Source of the DNA: Sulfitobacter aestuariivivens
GTDB lineage: Bacteria > Pseudomonadota > Alphaproteobacteria > Rhodobacterales > Rhodobacteraceae
NCBI RefSeq assembly: GCF_014763045.1
Contig: NZ_JACTAG010000001.1
Coordinates: forward strand, 558,001-622,000
Length of the DNA stretch: 64,000 nucleotides
Direction: 5' to 3'
Position 1 is the stretch's first letter. Each line of letters opens with the position of its first letter. The notes under the pieces were generated by a model, which worked only from the letters and a program-made list of their open reading frames with translations, did no database searches and was not told the DNA's origin. Below are positions 9,388 to 17,340 of the stretch, one piece after another. The position numbers were made by a program, and so were the translations under genes.

Positions 9388-11628
9388 TCAAGGCTCGTCC
9401 GGGATGGGTTTAGGCGGGCCTGCCTGTGCTTCGGCCGCCTGCTGGGCAGCGCCTGCGACAGCGGCGCGTTCCTCGGGGGTCATATCTTCGACATTGGCCA
9501 CTTCGACCTTCACGTTGCGCTCTGCCATGCGGATGCCGTTGGCCTCGAAGGCGTCACGCACCAGCATATACGCATCCCGGCGTACCAGCCATTGTTCACC
9601 AGGTTTGGTCATGAATTTGACCGCGACAACCATGTTGAATTCTTCCATTCGGCGCACGCCCTGCGACTTGAGCGTCTGAATGATGCCGTCCCCGTAAAAT
9701 TCGTTCGCCTTGAGCTGCTCACCCACCTTCTTGACCAGCTTTTTGACCAGCTTGAGGTCGGTATCGAACGGCACGCGGAATTCCAGCTTCATGATCACCC
9801 AGTCGCGCGAATGATTGGTCAGGTGGCGTAACTCTCCATACGGAAGGGTGTGAATCGCACCCCGATGGTGGCGCAGCTGAAGAGACCGGATCGAGATCCG
9901 TTCGACCGTGCCGCGCAGCTGATCGATCTCGACGTATTCGCCTACGCGGAAGGCGTCGTCGATCAGGAAGAAAATGCCTGATACGACGTCTTTGACCAGT
10001 GATTGCGCGCCAAAGCCAATGGCGATGCCAACCACGCCCGCGCCGGCCAGAATGGGGGCGATGTTCACGCCCATCGATGACAGGATCGACATCGTCACCA
10101 TCGCCAGAAGCGTCACCATCAGCGTCACGCGCAGCAGGGGCAGAAGCGTCGCCATGCGCGCCTCGGGTCCCGGGGCGGTGCCGGGTTCGGGTGGCACATA
10201 GGCGTCCATGCGCCGGTCGATGGCAGACCGCGCCCAGACCCAGATCAGATCGGCAATCAGCAACGCAACTGCGCTGTCGATCAACACGCGCACCAAGCGA
10301 CCTGAGAATGTCGGCGCGGCGGCGCGTTCAAACAGGCGTAGATCCCAGATCAGGGCAAGGGCGATGCCCACCGCAAAGATCGAGATGAAGCGGACGATCC
10401 GCTGGGCCAGCGGACGATAGCTTTCGTAGGGATGCTGGGGCGGCGACTGCGGAAGGTCATCGCCATATTCGGATAGGTCTGCGTCGGTTTCGGCATCGTC
10501 AGGGATGCTGTCATCCGCCGGTTCCAGCGCCATGGCCTCTGCCTTGGCGCGATCAAACGCACCATCCACCCAATCACGCAGCAGAACCAGACCTGGCACC
10601 AATAGCCCCAGCAGAACGATGGTCCACATCAGTGCTGGCCGATCCAGGACCAGTGCAAGGTAGGCAAGCGTCAAAACGACCAGCAGATCGACCCGCCACA
10701 ATCGCGCCCGCCGCGTCATCGTCTGGCCATTCATCGCGGCAACGCGCCTGAAGCTGTAAAAGAGGACCGCATAGGAGGCAACAAGACACACCGTCGCCAA
10801 CGCCACAGAAAAGGCCAACGCGTGTACGCTTTGCATGGTCAGACGGGCGTAGATGTCGGAAAGGGAAGCAGACAGCACATAGAGGCCAGTCAGCCCCAGC
10901 ACCGTTAAGCTGAGATGTCGGGCCAGCCGGTTCCCAAAGGGCAAAAGCCGCAGTTCTTGGACATTGGGTGCCAGAAACAACACCAGCAGCGTTCTGATGG
11001 CGCGGACCGTAAAGATGACGACCAGCAGATTGAGCACCAGCGTTTCCAGCATCGGCGGCCAGCTGAAGGCGGCAAAGGCACCGATACTGCCCAGGGCAAA
11101 GATTGCCAGCCCGCCAACCGTGATGAGGGCTCTCAGCGCCCCGGCGGTAACGCGCTGACGCACGGTGGTGACGGGGTTCAGTTCGACCCGCAGTTTCAGC
11201 GGATTAGTGTACTGACGGTAGAGCCATTCAAGTCCCGCGCCGACAAAGAGGAAAATCATTACAAAAGTCAGGCCGCGCAGTTGCTGCGGCGGGGACAGGG
11301 CTGCGCGCCATCGGTCTGCAAACACCTTGCCGATCTGCGGCAAGGCCCGCCAGGCTGCGGCCAGTTCGACCAGCCGGCCCCGGGTTTCGTCAACCGCGCG
11401 CACCAGGTCCTCGCGCAGGTCGGGGGGCTGGGATCTGTCCACGACCTCTGCCGTGTTGGCCTGATCCGCGATCCACTTCTGGATGCGAGGATCGGCCAGC
11501 AGACGGGTGAATTCATGCAGATCGTTTGCCGATGGGGCGGGCGTCGGTGCGGGCGCCTCTTGCGCGGCCATTGACCCTGCGATCAGTGAAGCGACCAGCG
11601 CGCCGATTGCCAACAAGCCGAGCCTCAT
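9388..11628 (-). CDS. large mechanosensitive ion channel of the MscS family
   Basis: This 746-residue protein has a signal peptide ending near SMAAQEA, a periplasmic region (about residues 30-115) and about ten or eleven hydrophobic segments. The MscS domain sits near residues 500-690. The pore-lining helix is GVNIAPILAGAGVVGIAIGFGAQSLVKDVVSG with the usual Gly/Ala pattern, followed by the beta domain (FFLIDDAFRVGEYVEI). It ends in a cytoplasmic alpha/beta part and an Ala-rich tail. It would open on membrane tension to release solutes during osmotic downshock. The start ATG at 11628 overlaps the stop of the upstream ferredoxin gene by 4 bp (ATGA), so the two are probably co-translated. Confidence 0.9.
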   Translation of the reverse strand: MRLGLLAIGALVASLIAGSMAAQEAPAPTPAPSANDLHEFTRLLADPRIQKWIADQANTAEVVDRSQPPDLREDLVRAVDETRGRLVELAAAWRALPQIGKVFADRWRAALSPPQQLRGLTFVMIFLFVGAGLEWLYRQYTNPLKLRVELNPVTTVRQRVTAGALRALITVGGLAIFALGSIGAFAAFSWPPMLETLVLNLLVVIFTVRAIRTLLVLFLAPNVQELRLLPFGNRLARHLSLTVLGLTGLYVLSASLSDIYARLTMQSVHALAFSVALATVCLVASYAVLFYSFRRVAAMNGQTMTRRARLWRVDLLVVLTLAYLALVLDRPALMWTIVLLGLLVPGLVLLRDWVDGAFDRAKAEAMALEPADDSIPDDAETDADLSEYGDDLPQSPPQHPYESYRPLAQRIVRFISIFAVGIALALIWDLRLFERAAAPTFSGRLVRVLIDSAVALLIADLIWVWARSAIDRRMDAYVPPEPGTAPGPEARMATLLPLLRVTLMVTLLAMVTMSILSSMGVNIAPILAGAGVVGIAIGFGAQSLVKDVVSGIFFLIDDAFRVGEYVEIDQLRGTVERISIRSLQLRHHRGAIHTLPYGELRHLTNHSRDWVIMKLEFRVPFDTDLKLVKKLVKKVGEQLKANEFYGDGIIQTLKSQGVRRMEEFNMVVAVKFMTKPGEQWLVRRDAYMLVRDAFEANGIRMAERNVKVEVANVEDMTPEERAAVAGAAQQAAEAQAGPPKPIPDEP

Positions 11629-12752
11629 GCCGATGCCTTTATGGGACGTTCAATCGCCCCTTCTGTGCCGTGTTCAAAGGTGTAGTCTGGCGGAAAGAGC
11701 GGTGCCACCTCGATCGTGCCCGACTGATGCAGTGGCAGTTGGCAGGCCAGCCGGATGCCCGGCTCAGCGGTTGTCCGGTCTAGCGTGGCCTGCTCCAATG
11801 GGCTGATGGGGGGGAGATCCACGTCAGAGCTGAGCACCCGCACCGCGCAGGTTCCGCACCTTCCCCGGCCTGAACACAGGCTCGCATGGCTTTGATTTTC
11901 CGCGCGAAACGCGTCCAGCATGGACTGTCCCGTCTGCACCGTAATCCGGCCAATACCGAGGGTTTCGATATCGACTTGTCCGGGCCGTGCCAGCCAACTT
12001 CGCAGCGCACGCGCCAGCAATACCAGTGCGGCAAGCGCAACCGACCCCCACAGCACACCAAAAGTGATTTGCTGAATCCGGGCGTAGGGCACCACATCGG
12101 GTAACGTGCCGTCCAGATTTGGCACTTGTTCGTAAACCGGCTCCAGACCCTCGGCCAGAACGATCCGCCCGGCCTGCGTATATCCCAGCAAGGCAATCAC
12201 CGGCACCGCGACCGCGATCGGATAGAGCCACGGCAGCACATTGACCATCCCCGGACGCGCGCGCAGGGCAATGAAGAAACCCGCGCACCCATGGACCCAG
12301 ACAACCGAAATCAGCATGACCTGAACCAGCCCGATACCCGGATTGGTTAGCCAGAACAGACGGTTGAGCGTTTCGTAGTCGACGACAACCCCCGACAGCT
12401 TGAGCATGCTGACGCCCACCGCATGGATCGCCAGCAGCGGGATCACAAAAAGCCCGGACAGAGCCTGCACAAGGTCCTGCGATGTGCCCGTCAGGCTGGG
12501 GCGACAATAGGTTGCCCAAAGTCCGAGTACATAGTGGATCAGCAGCATCAACAGCAGCAGATTACCCGTGACCGGCCCGGTCCAGACCCCCGAGAGATAG
12601 GGACGCGCGGCATCCATCGCATCAATCGATATGAGGCCAAGCGACAGGTTGAGAAGGTGCATCGTCACATAGGCGAGCAGATAAAGCCCTGAAATTGCGC
12701 GCAATTGTCGGATCAATTGGGCGCGGGATCGGGCAGGAGAGGAGGAAGTCAA
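11625..12752 (-). CDS. membrane protein with C-terminal 2Fe-2S ferredoxin domain
   Basis: This 375-residue protein has about six hydrophobic segments over residues 15-250 and a ferredoxin domain over about 258-352. Cluster ligands are C293-x5-C299-x2-C302 and C337. Histidines inside predicted helices (H32, H73, H110, H154) recall a cytochrome b or SdhC-like fold and might bind heme. From known families, this architecture matches the sensory N-terminus of some class III adenylate cyclases of alphaproteobacteria, but here the protein ends after the ferredoxin and has no cyclase domain. The stop overlaps the MscS start. A role in redox sensing or electron transfer is inference. Confidence 0.8.
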   Translation of the reverse strand: MTSSSPARSRAQLIRQLRAISGLYLLAYVTMHLLNLSLGLISIDAMDAARPYLSGVWTGPVTGNLLLLMLLIHYVLGLWATYCRPSLTGTSQDLVQALSGLFVIPLLAIHAVGVSMLKLSGVVVDYETLNRLFWLTNPGIGLVQVMLISVVWVHGCAGFFIALRARPGMVNVLPWLYPIAVAVPVIALLGYTQAGRIVLAEGLEPVYEQVPNLDGTLPDVVPYARIQQITFGVLWGSVALAALVLLARALRSWLARPGQVDIETLGIGRITVQTGQSMLDAFRAENQSHASLCSGRGRCGTCAVRVLSSDVDLPPISPLEQATLDRTTAEPGIRLACQLPLHQSGTIEVAPLFPPDYTFEHGTEGAIERPIKASA

Positions 12753-12880
12753 AAGGCCGCGCCCTTCGTGGAATTGCTGTGCTGTTGCAAGCTTAGGTCA
12801 GTCGCCCCCACCGCCGCAATGCTCTTGGTCAAATGGGTGTGTCTTATGGGGCTCATCGACACGCGTTGATAGGTGGATGA

Positions 12881-12956
12881 TGGTGCCCCCACACGGACTC
12901 GAACCGCGGACCTACTGATTACAAATCAGTTGCTCTACCAGCTGAGCTATAGGGGC
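12881..12956 (-). tRNA. tRNA-Thr (anticodon UGU)
   Basis: This is a 76-nt tRNA on the minus strand with encoded CCA (12883-12881). The acceptor stem GCCCCTA pairs with TGGGGGC, the D-loop region contains AGCTCAGCTGGTAGAGC, and the T arm contains GGTTCGAGTCC. The anticodon TGT is at 12923-12921, within a CTGAT/ATCAG stem. Confidence 0.97.
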
Positions 12957-13243
12957 CGACGCCTGATCGGCGTGCGCGTTCATTAGTGGATGATTTGCAC
13001 CATTGCAAGAGGTCGGAACAGACCGGATTGCAAAAACTTCGCAGGGCATGGGCGCGCTGCATCAAGTGGGCGGCAGATGGGAAATGCCAGGCGCAAAATC
13101 TGATCCGGAAGCAGCGCAATCATCGGTCAAAAGCCCCCAAAGGGTCATGGCAAAGCCTTACATTGCGCGCGATTTCCGGTTTTACACGTCAAAAGGATCG
13201 GGATAGTCACGTCACGCAACTGACGCTGCTGGGAAGGGCAACC

Positions 13244-14119
13244 ATGCAATTGGTATTGCAGACAGGCGCGCATTACACGGAACAGGATCGGCTGATCCAA
13301 ACGTTGCTGCGCAACGCAGAAGGGTTTGCTCAGCGCGGCGTCGCCGTGCCGGCACCCGAGAGATATCGCGGTCTGATCCGCGACACTCTGAATGCGATGC
13401 ACCGCGAGCCTGCGGCCCCAGATGCGCGGGATGTTCTGCTTGATGCCATACTGGAGCAGGGCCAGCCGGAACGCGTATTACTGTCCGACCCGAACTTTTT
13501 TCGCACGGCGGGCACTGCGGTGCAAAAGGGTGTTCTCTACCCCGCCGCCCCGCAACGCATGGCTTACATGGCGCAGCTTTTTCCGGAAGATGCGCTTGAG
13601 ATGTACCTTATCATCCGCAATCCCGCCGCCCTGTTGCCAATCTTTCACAGTGTCGCGCAGGATCCCGAAGACGCGGCATTCTGGGGCGGGCGGAACCCGC
13701 AGGACCTGCGGTGGTCCGAAACTGTCGCCAGTATCCGGAGCGCCGCGCCTGAAATGCCCATTACCGTGTGTTGCAACGAGGATCTGCCACTGACATGGGC
13801 GCAGCTGATCCGCGACATGGCTGGTCTGGGACCGCATGAAAAGCTGGTCGGCGGGTTTGATCTGTTGCACACCATCATGTCCTCAGAGGGCATGCAGAGG
13901 TTTCGCGCCTATCTGGGCAACCAAACCCAGATCTCCGAAGAGCAGAGACGCCGCGTGATCGTCGCGTTTCTGGACAAGTTCGCGCTGGAGGACGAGATCG
14001 AAGAAGAACTCGATATGCCCGGCTGGACTGAGGATACCGTCGATTATCTGACAGAGATCTATGATCAGGACGTTGAAGTGATCAAGGGCATTCCAGGTGT
14101 GACCGTACTGGCCCCCTGA
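13244..14119 (+). CDS. hypothetical protein with degenerate sulfotransferase-like N-terminus
   Basis: This 291-residue soluble protein lacks a signal peptide. The opening LVLQTGAHYTEQDRLIQTLL resembles the PAPS-binding strand-loop-helix of bacterial sulfotransferases (G-x-H-K-T-G-T-T), but the lysine and Thr/Gly residues of the P-loop are replaced (Y-T-E-Q). A later segment, FPEDALEMYLIIRNPAALLP, resembles the usual R-N-P strand. If the resemblance is real, the enzyme has probably lost PAPS-dependent chemistry. The ATG at 13244 follows GGGAAGGG; the frame stays open upstream to 12986, but that part reads as untranslated. It stands alone between tRNA-Thr and the hpa operon. Function unknown. 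Confidence 0.65.
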   Translation: MQLVLQTGAHYTEQDRLIQTLLRNAEGFAQRGVAVPAPERYRGLIRDTLNAMHREPAAPDARDVLLDAILEQGQPERVLLSDPNFFRTAGTAVQKGVLYPAAPQRMAYMAQLFPEDALEMYLIIRNPAALLPIFHSVAQDPEDAAFWGGRNPQDLRWSETVASIRSAAPEMPITVCCNEDLPLTWAQLIRDMAGLGPHEKLVGGFDLLHTIMSSEGMQRFRAYLGNQTQISEEQRRRVIVAFLDKFALEDEIEEELDMPGWTEDTVDYLTEIYDQDVEVIKGIPGVTVLAP

Positions 14120-14176
14120 GAGCCTTTTTGCGTGTCGCATTTCAGGCGTTCCGTCAGGCATCTGGGCGGTTCAGGA

Positions 14177-14977
14177 TCAGGCAAAGCGCAGGTCGATATG
14201 GCCGAAGGGGCCAAAATCAGCCTCGAATGTGCTGCCGGACGGGGCTTCGAGTGGGCGAATAAAGGACCCGGAGAGCACGATATCCCCAGCCGAAAGGCCA
14301 GAGCCGTATTGTGCAAGCCGCTGACACAACCAGACGAGTCCTGTGGGCGGGTCATTCAGCACGCCAGCGCCAAGGCCGGTCTCTTCGACAATACCGTCAC
14401 GCTTGACGATTGCACCCGTCCAGCGCAGATCAAAGGCCTCGGGGGCGTGCTTGTCTGCGCCTAGCACCACGCCGGCGTTGGCGGCGTTGTCGGAAATTGT
14501 ATCCGTGATTACGCGGGTTTGGCCGGTTTCGGGGTCGGCGCGCAGGATGCGGGTGTCGAGAATTTCAAGCGACGGGGCGACGTATTCGGTGGCGGCAAGC
14601 ACGTCGTCGCGAGTGATGGTGTTGCCAGAAAGGTCAGATTTCAGAATAAAGGCAATTTCGGCCTCGATCCGGGGTTGGATGAAGCGTCCCGCCGGAACGG
14701 TGTCCCCTGAGTGGAACAACATGTCGGACAAAAGCACGCCGGAATCCGGAGTCGTGATGTTGAGGGCCTGCTGCATCGCGCGGGAGGTGAGACCGATTTT
14801 CCAGCCGATCTGGGCGAGGCCCGTCGCACGTTTGGCAGCGACAAACGCGTCTTGAACCGCATAGGCGTGATCCAGTGTCATGCCGGGGTTGGCACGGCTG
14901 ATCAGGCCGCACTGAACGCCGGTTTGTTCTGCATTTAAAAGAGCTTGTGCGGCGGTGTTGATCTGTTCGGGGGTCAT
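14177..14977 (-). CDS. hpaH: 2-oxo-hept-4-ene-1,7-dioate hydratase
   Basis: This 266-residue enzyme is of the FAH-fold hydratase family. It adds water to 2-oxohept-4-ene-1,7-dioate to give 2,4-dihydroxyhept-2-ene-1,7-dioate, late in homoprotocatechuate meta-cleavage. Visible family motifs are IGWKIGLTSRAMQQAL near residue 57, the metal-binding PRIEAEIAF near 102, APSLEILDTRI near 134 and LNDPPTGLVWL near 209. The start ATG at 14977 overlaps the stop of the hpaG-like gene by 4 bp. It is the last gene of the minus-strand hpa operon. The aldolase HpaI that should follow is not in the window. Confidence 0.9.
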   Translation of the reverse strand: MTPEQINTAAQALLNAEQTGVQCGLISRANPGMTLDHAYAVQDAFVAAKRATGLAQIGWKIGLTSRAMQQALNITTPDSGVLLSDMLFHSGDTVPAGRFIQPRIEAEIAFILKSDLSGNTITRDDVLAATEYVAPSLEILDTRILRADPETGQTRVITDTISDNAANAGVVLGADKHAPEAFDLRWTGAIVKRDGIVEETGLGAGVLNDPPTGLVWLCQRLAQYGSGLSAGDIVLSGSFIRPLEAPSGSTFEADFGPFGHIDLRFA

Positions 14978-15822
14978 TCGTCACGCACCCCGTTGATCAG
15001 GGTGCCGATGCCCTGCGCGATCACTTTGATCTCGTCGCCGGGCTTAAGGAACCGCGGCGGATCAAAGCGGGCGCCGGCACCTGTGGGTGTCCCGGTGACT
15101 ATGATGTCGCCGGGAACCAGCGTGGTGAAGGTCGAGATATAGGCGATCTGGCGGGCGATGGGAAAAAGCATGCGGGAGGTGCGGTCTTGTTGTCGCAGTT
15201 CTCCGTTTACTTCGGTTGTTAGTTCAATATCAGTGAGTTGTGTGTCGCTCTTAAACGGGATCAACCAAGGCCCCATGGCGCCGGATCCGTCCCAGTTCTT
15301 GCCTTGGGTGACGTTGAATTTGGCGTGGCGGACCCAGTCGCGGATGGTCCCTTCGTTGCACAAGGTCAGGCCTGCGATATGGCTCAGCGCGCTGTCTTGG
15401 GGGATGCGGCGTCCGCCGGTGCCGACGACAATGGCGATTTCGCCCTCGTAGTCGAGTTTTTCGGATTCAGGGGGGCGGGTCAGGGGGTGCCCGTGTCCCA
15501 CGAAAGATCGGGGGAAACGGGGGAAGAGGGACATGTTGGGCGGCGCGTCCTGCCCGTCCTTGTACTCGGCGTTTCGGTCGGGAAAGTTGACGCCGACACA
15601 GATGATCTTCTCAGGGTTCGGGACCGGAATTTCATAGGAAAATCCACGTCGGTATAACGTCGGTATTTCGTCGGTATCGGGTATGTGCGATAGCGCCCCT
15701 GCGGCGATCACGTCGCGCAGGGTCGGCCACTGGGGGTGCATCGCGCCCAAATCATGGAAACCTTCATCCGTAATGTGGCCCCAGGCAGTGCGCCCTTCGA
15801 TGCTGACGGTCGCGAACTTCAT
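14974..15822 (-). CDS. hpaG: fumarylacetoacetate hydrolase family protein, HpaG-type isomerase/decarboxylase
   Basis: This 282-residue protein has the FAH fold. The core begins at NPEKIICVGVNFPDRNAEY, followed by metal ligands in LDYEGEIAIVVG and the C-terminal VPGDIIVTGTPTGAGARFDPPRFLKPGD. It probably carries out the 5-oxopent-3-ene-1,2,5-tricarboxylate decarboxylase and/or 2-hydroxyhepta-2,4-diene-1,7-dioate isomerase step. Enterobacterial HpaG has two such domains in one chain; this has one. The ATG at 15822 overlaps the decarboxylase stop by 4 bp; upstream in-frame sequence to 15885 belongs to that gene. The variable loop ahead of the core (about residues 50-60) is encoded by an unusual 11-bp tandem repeat. 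Confidence 0.85.
   Translation of the reverse strand: MKFATVSIEGRTAWGHITDEGFHDLGAMHPQWPTLRDVIAAGALSHIPDTDEIPTLYRRGFSYEIPVPNPEKIICVGVNFPDRNAEYKDGQDAPPNMSLFPRFPRSFVGHGHPLTRPPESEKLDYEGEIAIVVGTGGRRIPQDSALSHIAGLTLCNEGTIRDWVRHAKFNVTQGKNWDGSGAMGPWLIPFKSDTQLTDIELTTEVNGELRQQDRTSRMLFPIARQIAYISTFTTLVPGDIIVTGTPTGAGARFDPPRFLKPGDEIKVIAQGIGTLINGVRDE
15648..15677. repeat. 11-bp-period repeat of GTCGGTAT, three copies, inside hpaG
   Basis: The octamer GTCGGTAT starts at 15648, 15659 and 15670, so copies are exactly 11 bp apart, about one helical turn. The 3-nt spacers differ (AAC, TTC, CGG). Because 11 is not a multiple of three, the hpaG strand reads the repeat in three different frames (DTDEIPTLYRR). The same unit occurs in four copies at 63706-63745. 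Confidence 0.9.
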
Positions 15823-17216
15823 GACTGGGCCTTCCAGATTTCGGTGATGACATCCGCGGCCATCATCACGTCGTCGCGGGTGCAATCGAACTGGCCGACG
15901 CTGAAGCGGATCATCTTGCGGCCTTGATACATGCCTTGCGTGAGATAAATGCGGCCGTCGTTGTTGAGCGCGTCAACAAGACGTTGTTGGGCGGCGTCGT
16001 CGCCCGGCACGCGGAAAGAGAAGAGGCTGAGCATGGGCTCTGTGACGATCTCGATATGGTCTTGGGCGCGCAGGATGTCGCAAAGCGCATGGGCCCAGGC
16101 CACGTGGTTGCGGATGCGGTCGCGCAACCCTTCCAACCCGTAGGCGCGCATCAGGAACCAAAGCTTGAGGGCGCGGAAGCGGCGGCCAAGCGGAATGGTC
16201 CATTCGGAATAGTTGGTGACGGCCTGACCGGAGGTTTTGAGGTATTCCGGTTCAATCTTCAGGGTATTCAGCTGCTGGGATGGGTCGCGGAGAAACTGCA
16301 CAGAGCAATCGAATTGCGCGCCCAGCCATTTGTGGGGGTTGAAGACGATGCTGTCGAAATCACCCGCACCGTGCCAGAACGGATCGCGGAATTCGGGGCA
16401 GATCATCGCGGAGCCTGCCCAGGCAGCATCGAGATGGGCGTAAAGGTCGTGAGTTTTGGCCACCTCGATGACGGCGCTGAGGTCATCGCAGGCGCCGATG
16501 CTGGTGCCGCCGGTGATGGCGATGATGCCTGCGGGCGTGTGGCCTGCGTCAATGTCGGATGTGACCGCGGCGGTCAATGCGGCGGTGTCCATGGCGTGGT
16601 GGGGGCCTTGGGTGGGGATTTTGACCAGATTTTCCTGACCGATGCCCGCGACCCAGCAAGCGCGGTCAATGGAAGAGTGGACTTCCTCAGAGCAGTAGAT
16701 GCGCAGGCGGCCCATGGCGCTGAGGCCCTCGCGATTGCCGCGCCATCCGGTGGCGCGTTCGCGCATGGTGAGCACGGCAGAGAGCGTGGCGGACGACGCG
16801 CTGTCCTGAATGCATCCCGATGTGCCGTCGGGCAGCCCCAGAGCCTGGCGCAGCCAGTCGACCATCACGCCTTCCATTTCGGTCGCGGCGGGGGAAGTTT
16901 GCCAGAGCATGCATTGCGCGGCCACCGTGGTGGTCAGCATGTCGGCCAGCATGGACGGGGGGGCGGCATTCGATGGGAAGTAGGCGAAGAAACGCGGGTG
17001 CTGCCAGTGGGTGATCCCCGGCATCACGATGCGCTCGAAATCGGCCATGATGGTGTCCATCGCATCGGCGGTCTCTGGCGGGGTGCTGGAGAGCAGGGCG
17101 GCGATGTCGCCCGGTTTGGTCTGGGCGCGGACGGGCAGATCGCGGATGCCCTTGTGGTAGTCCGCAGCCCATTGGGAGATTTTGGCTCCCCAGTCGGAGA
17201 AGTCGTCCCAGTTCAT
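15819..17216 (-). CDS. pyridoxal-dependent aromatic amino acid decarboxylase
   Basis: This 465-residue protein is a group II PLP decarboxylase. The N-terminal part contains HWQHPRFFAYFPSN near residue 72, a substrate-binding signature. The PLP-binding lysine is K296 in FNPHKWLGA, and the cofactor aspartate lies in HLDAAWAGSA near 263. Relatives decarboxylate tyrosine, DOPA or tryptophan to the amines. Encoded between hpaD and hpaG, with a 4-bp overlap to hpaG, it could supply tyramine or dopamine, which amine oxidation would turn into (4-hydroxy/3,4-dihydroxy)phenylacetate for this pathway. That link is inference. The ATG at 17216 follows AAAGGAG; the frame extends upstream but through non-coding hairpins. 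Confidence 0.88.
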   Translation of the reverse strand: MNWDDFSDWGAKISQWAADYHKGIRDLPVRAQTKPGDIAALLSSTPPETADAMDTIMADFERIVMPGITHWQHPRFFAYFPSNAAPPSMLADMLTTTVAAQCMLWQTSPAATEMEGVMVDWLRQALGLPDGTSGCIQDSASSATLSAVLTMRERATGWRGNREGLSAMGRLRIYCSEEVHSSIDRACWVAGIGQENLVKIPTQGPHHAMDTAALTAAVTSDIDAGHTPAGIIAITGGTSIGACDDLSAVIEVAKTHDLYAHLDAAWAGSAMICPEFRDPFWHGAGDFDSIVFNPHKWLGAQFDCSVQFLRDPSQQLNTLKIEPEYLKTSGQAVTNYSEWTIPLGRRFRALKLWFLMRAYGLEGLRDRIRNHVAWAHALCDILRAQDHIEIVTEPMLSLFSFRVPGDDAAQQRLVDALNNDGRIYLTQGMYQGRKMIRFSVGQFDCTRDDVMMAADVITEIWKAQS

Positions 17217-17230
17217 GGTTTTGCTCCTTT

Positions 17231-17303
17231 CGGACCGCTGGCGCGGTCCGATCGCGTTGGGGGACCAGCCCCCCAAACCCCCCGGGATACTTCTGGCCAG
17301 AAG
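17231..17303. repeat. cluster of three palindromes between hpaD and the decarboxylase gene
   Basis: The 124-bp gap holds three perfect dyads: CGGACCGC/GCGGTCCG (17231-17250, 4-nt loop), TTGGGGG/CCCCCAA (17257-17276, 6-nt loop) and the loopless CTTCTGGCCAGAAG (17290-17303). Otherwise the operon is almost gapless. The block looks like a dispersed intergenic element that may attenuate or stabilise the message; the family is not identified. Confidence 0.6.
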
Positions 17304-17340
17304 ATGCAGGGGTACGGCTGTGGGGTGGGGGTGTGTAGGA

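Noticed and set aside
12986..13243. N-terminal extension of the sulfotransferase-like hypothetical
   Set aside because: Residues upstream of the 13244 ATG are basic and unstructured, and a good ribosome binding site lies directly before 13244.
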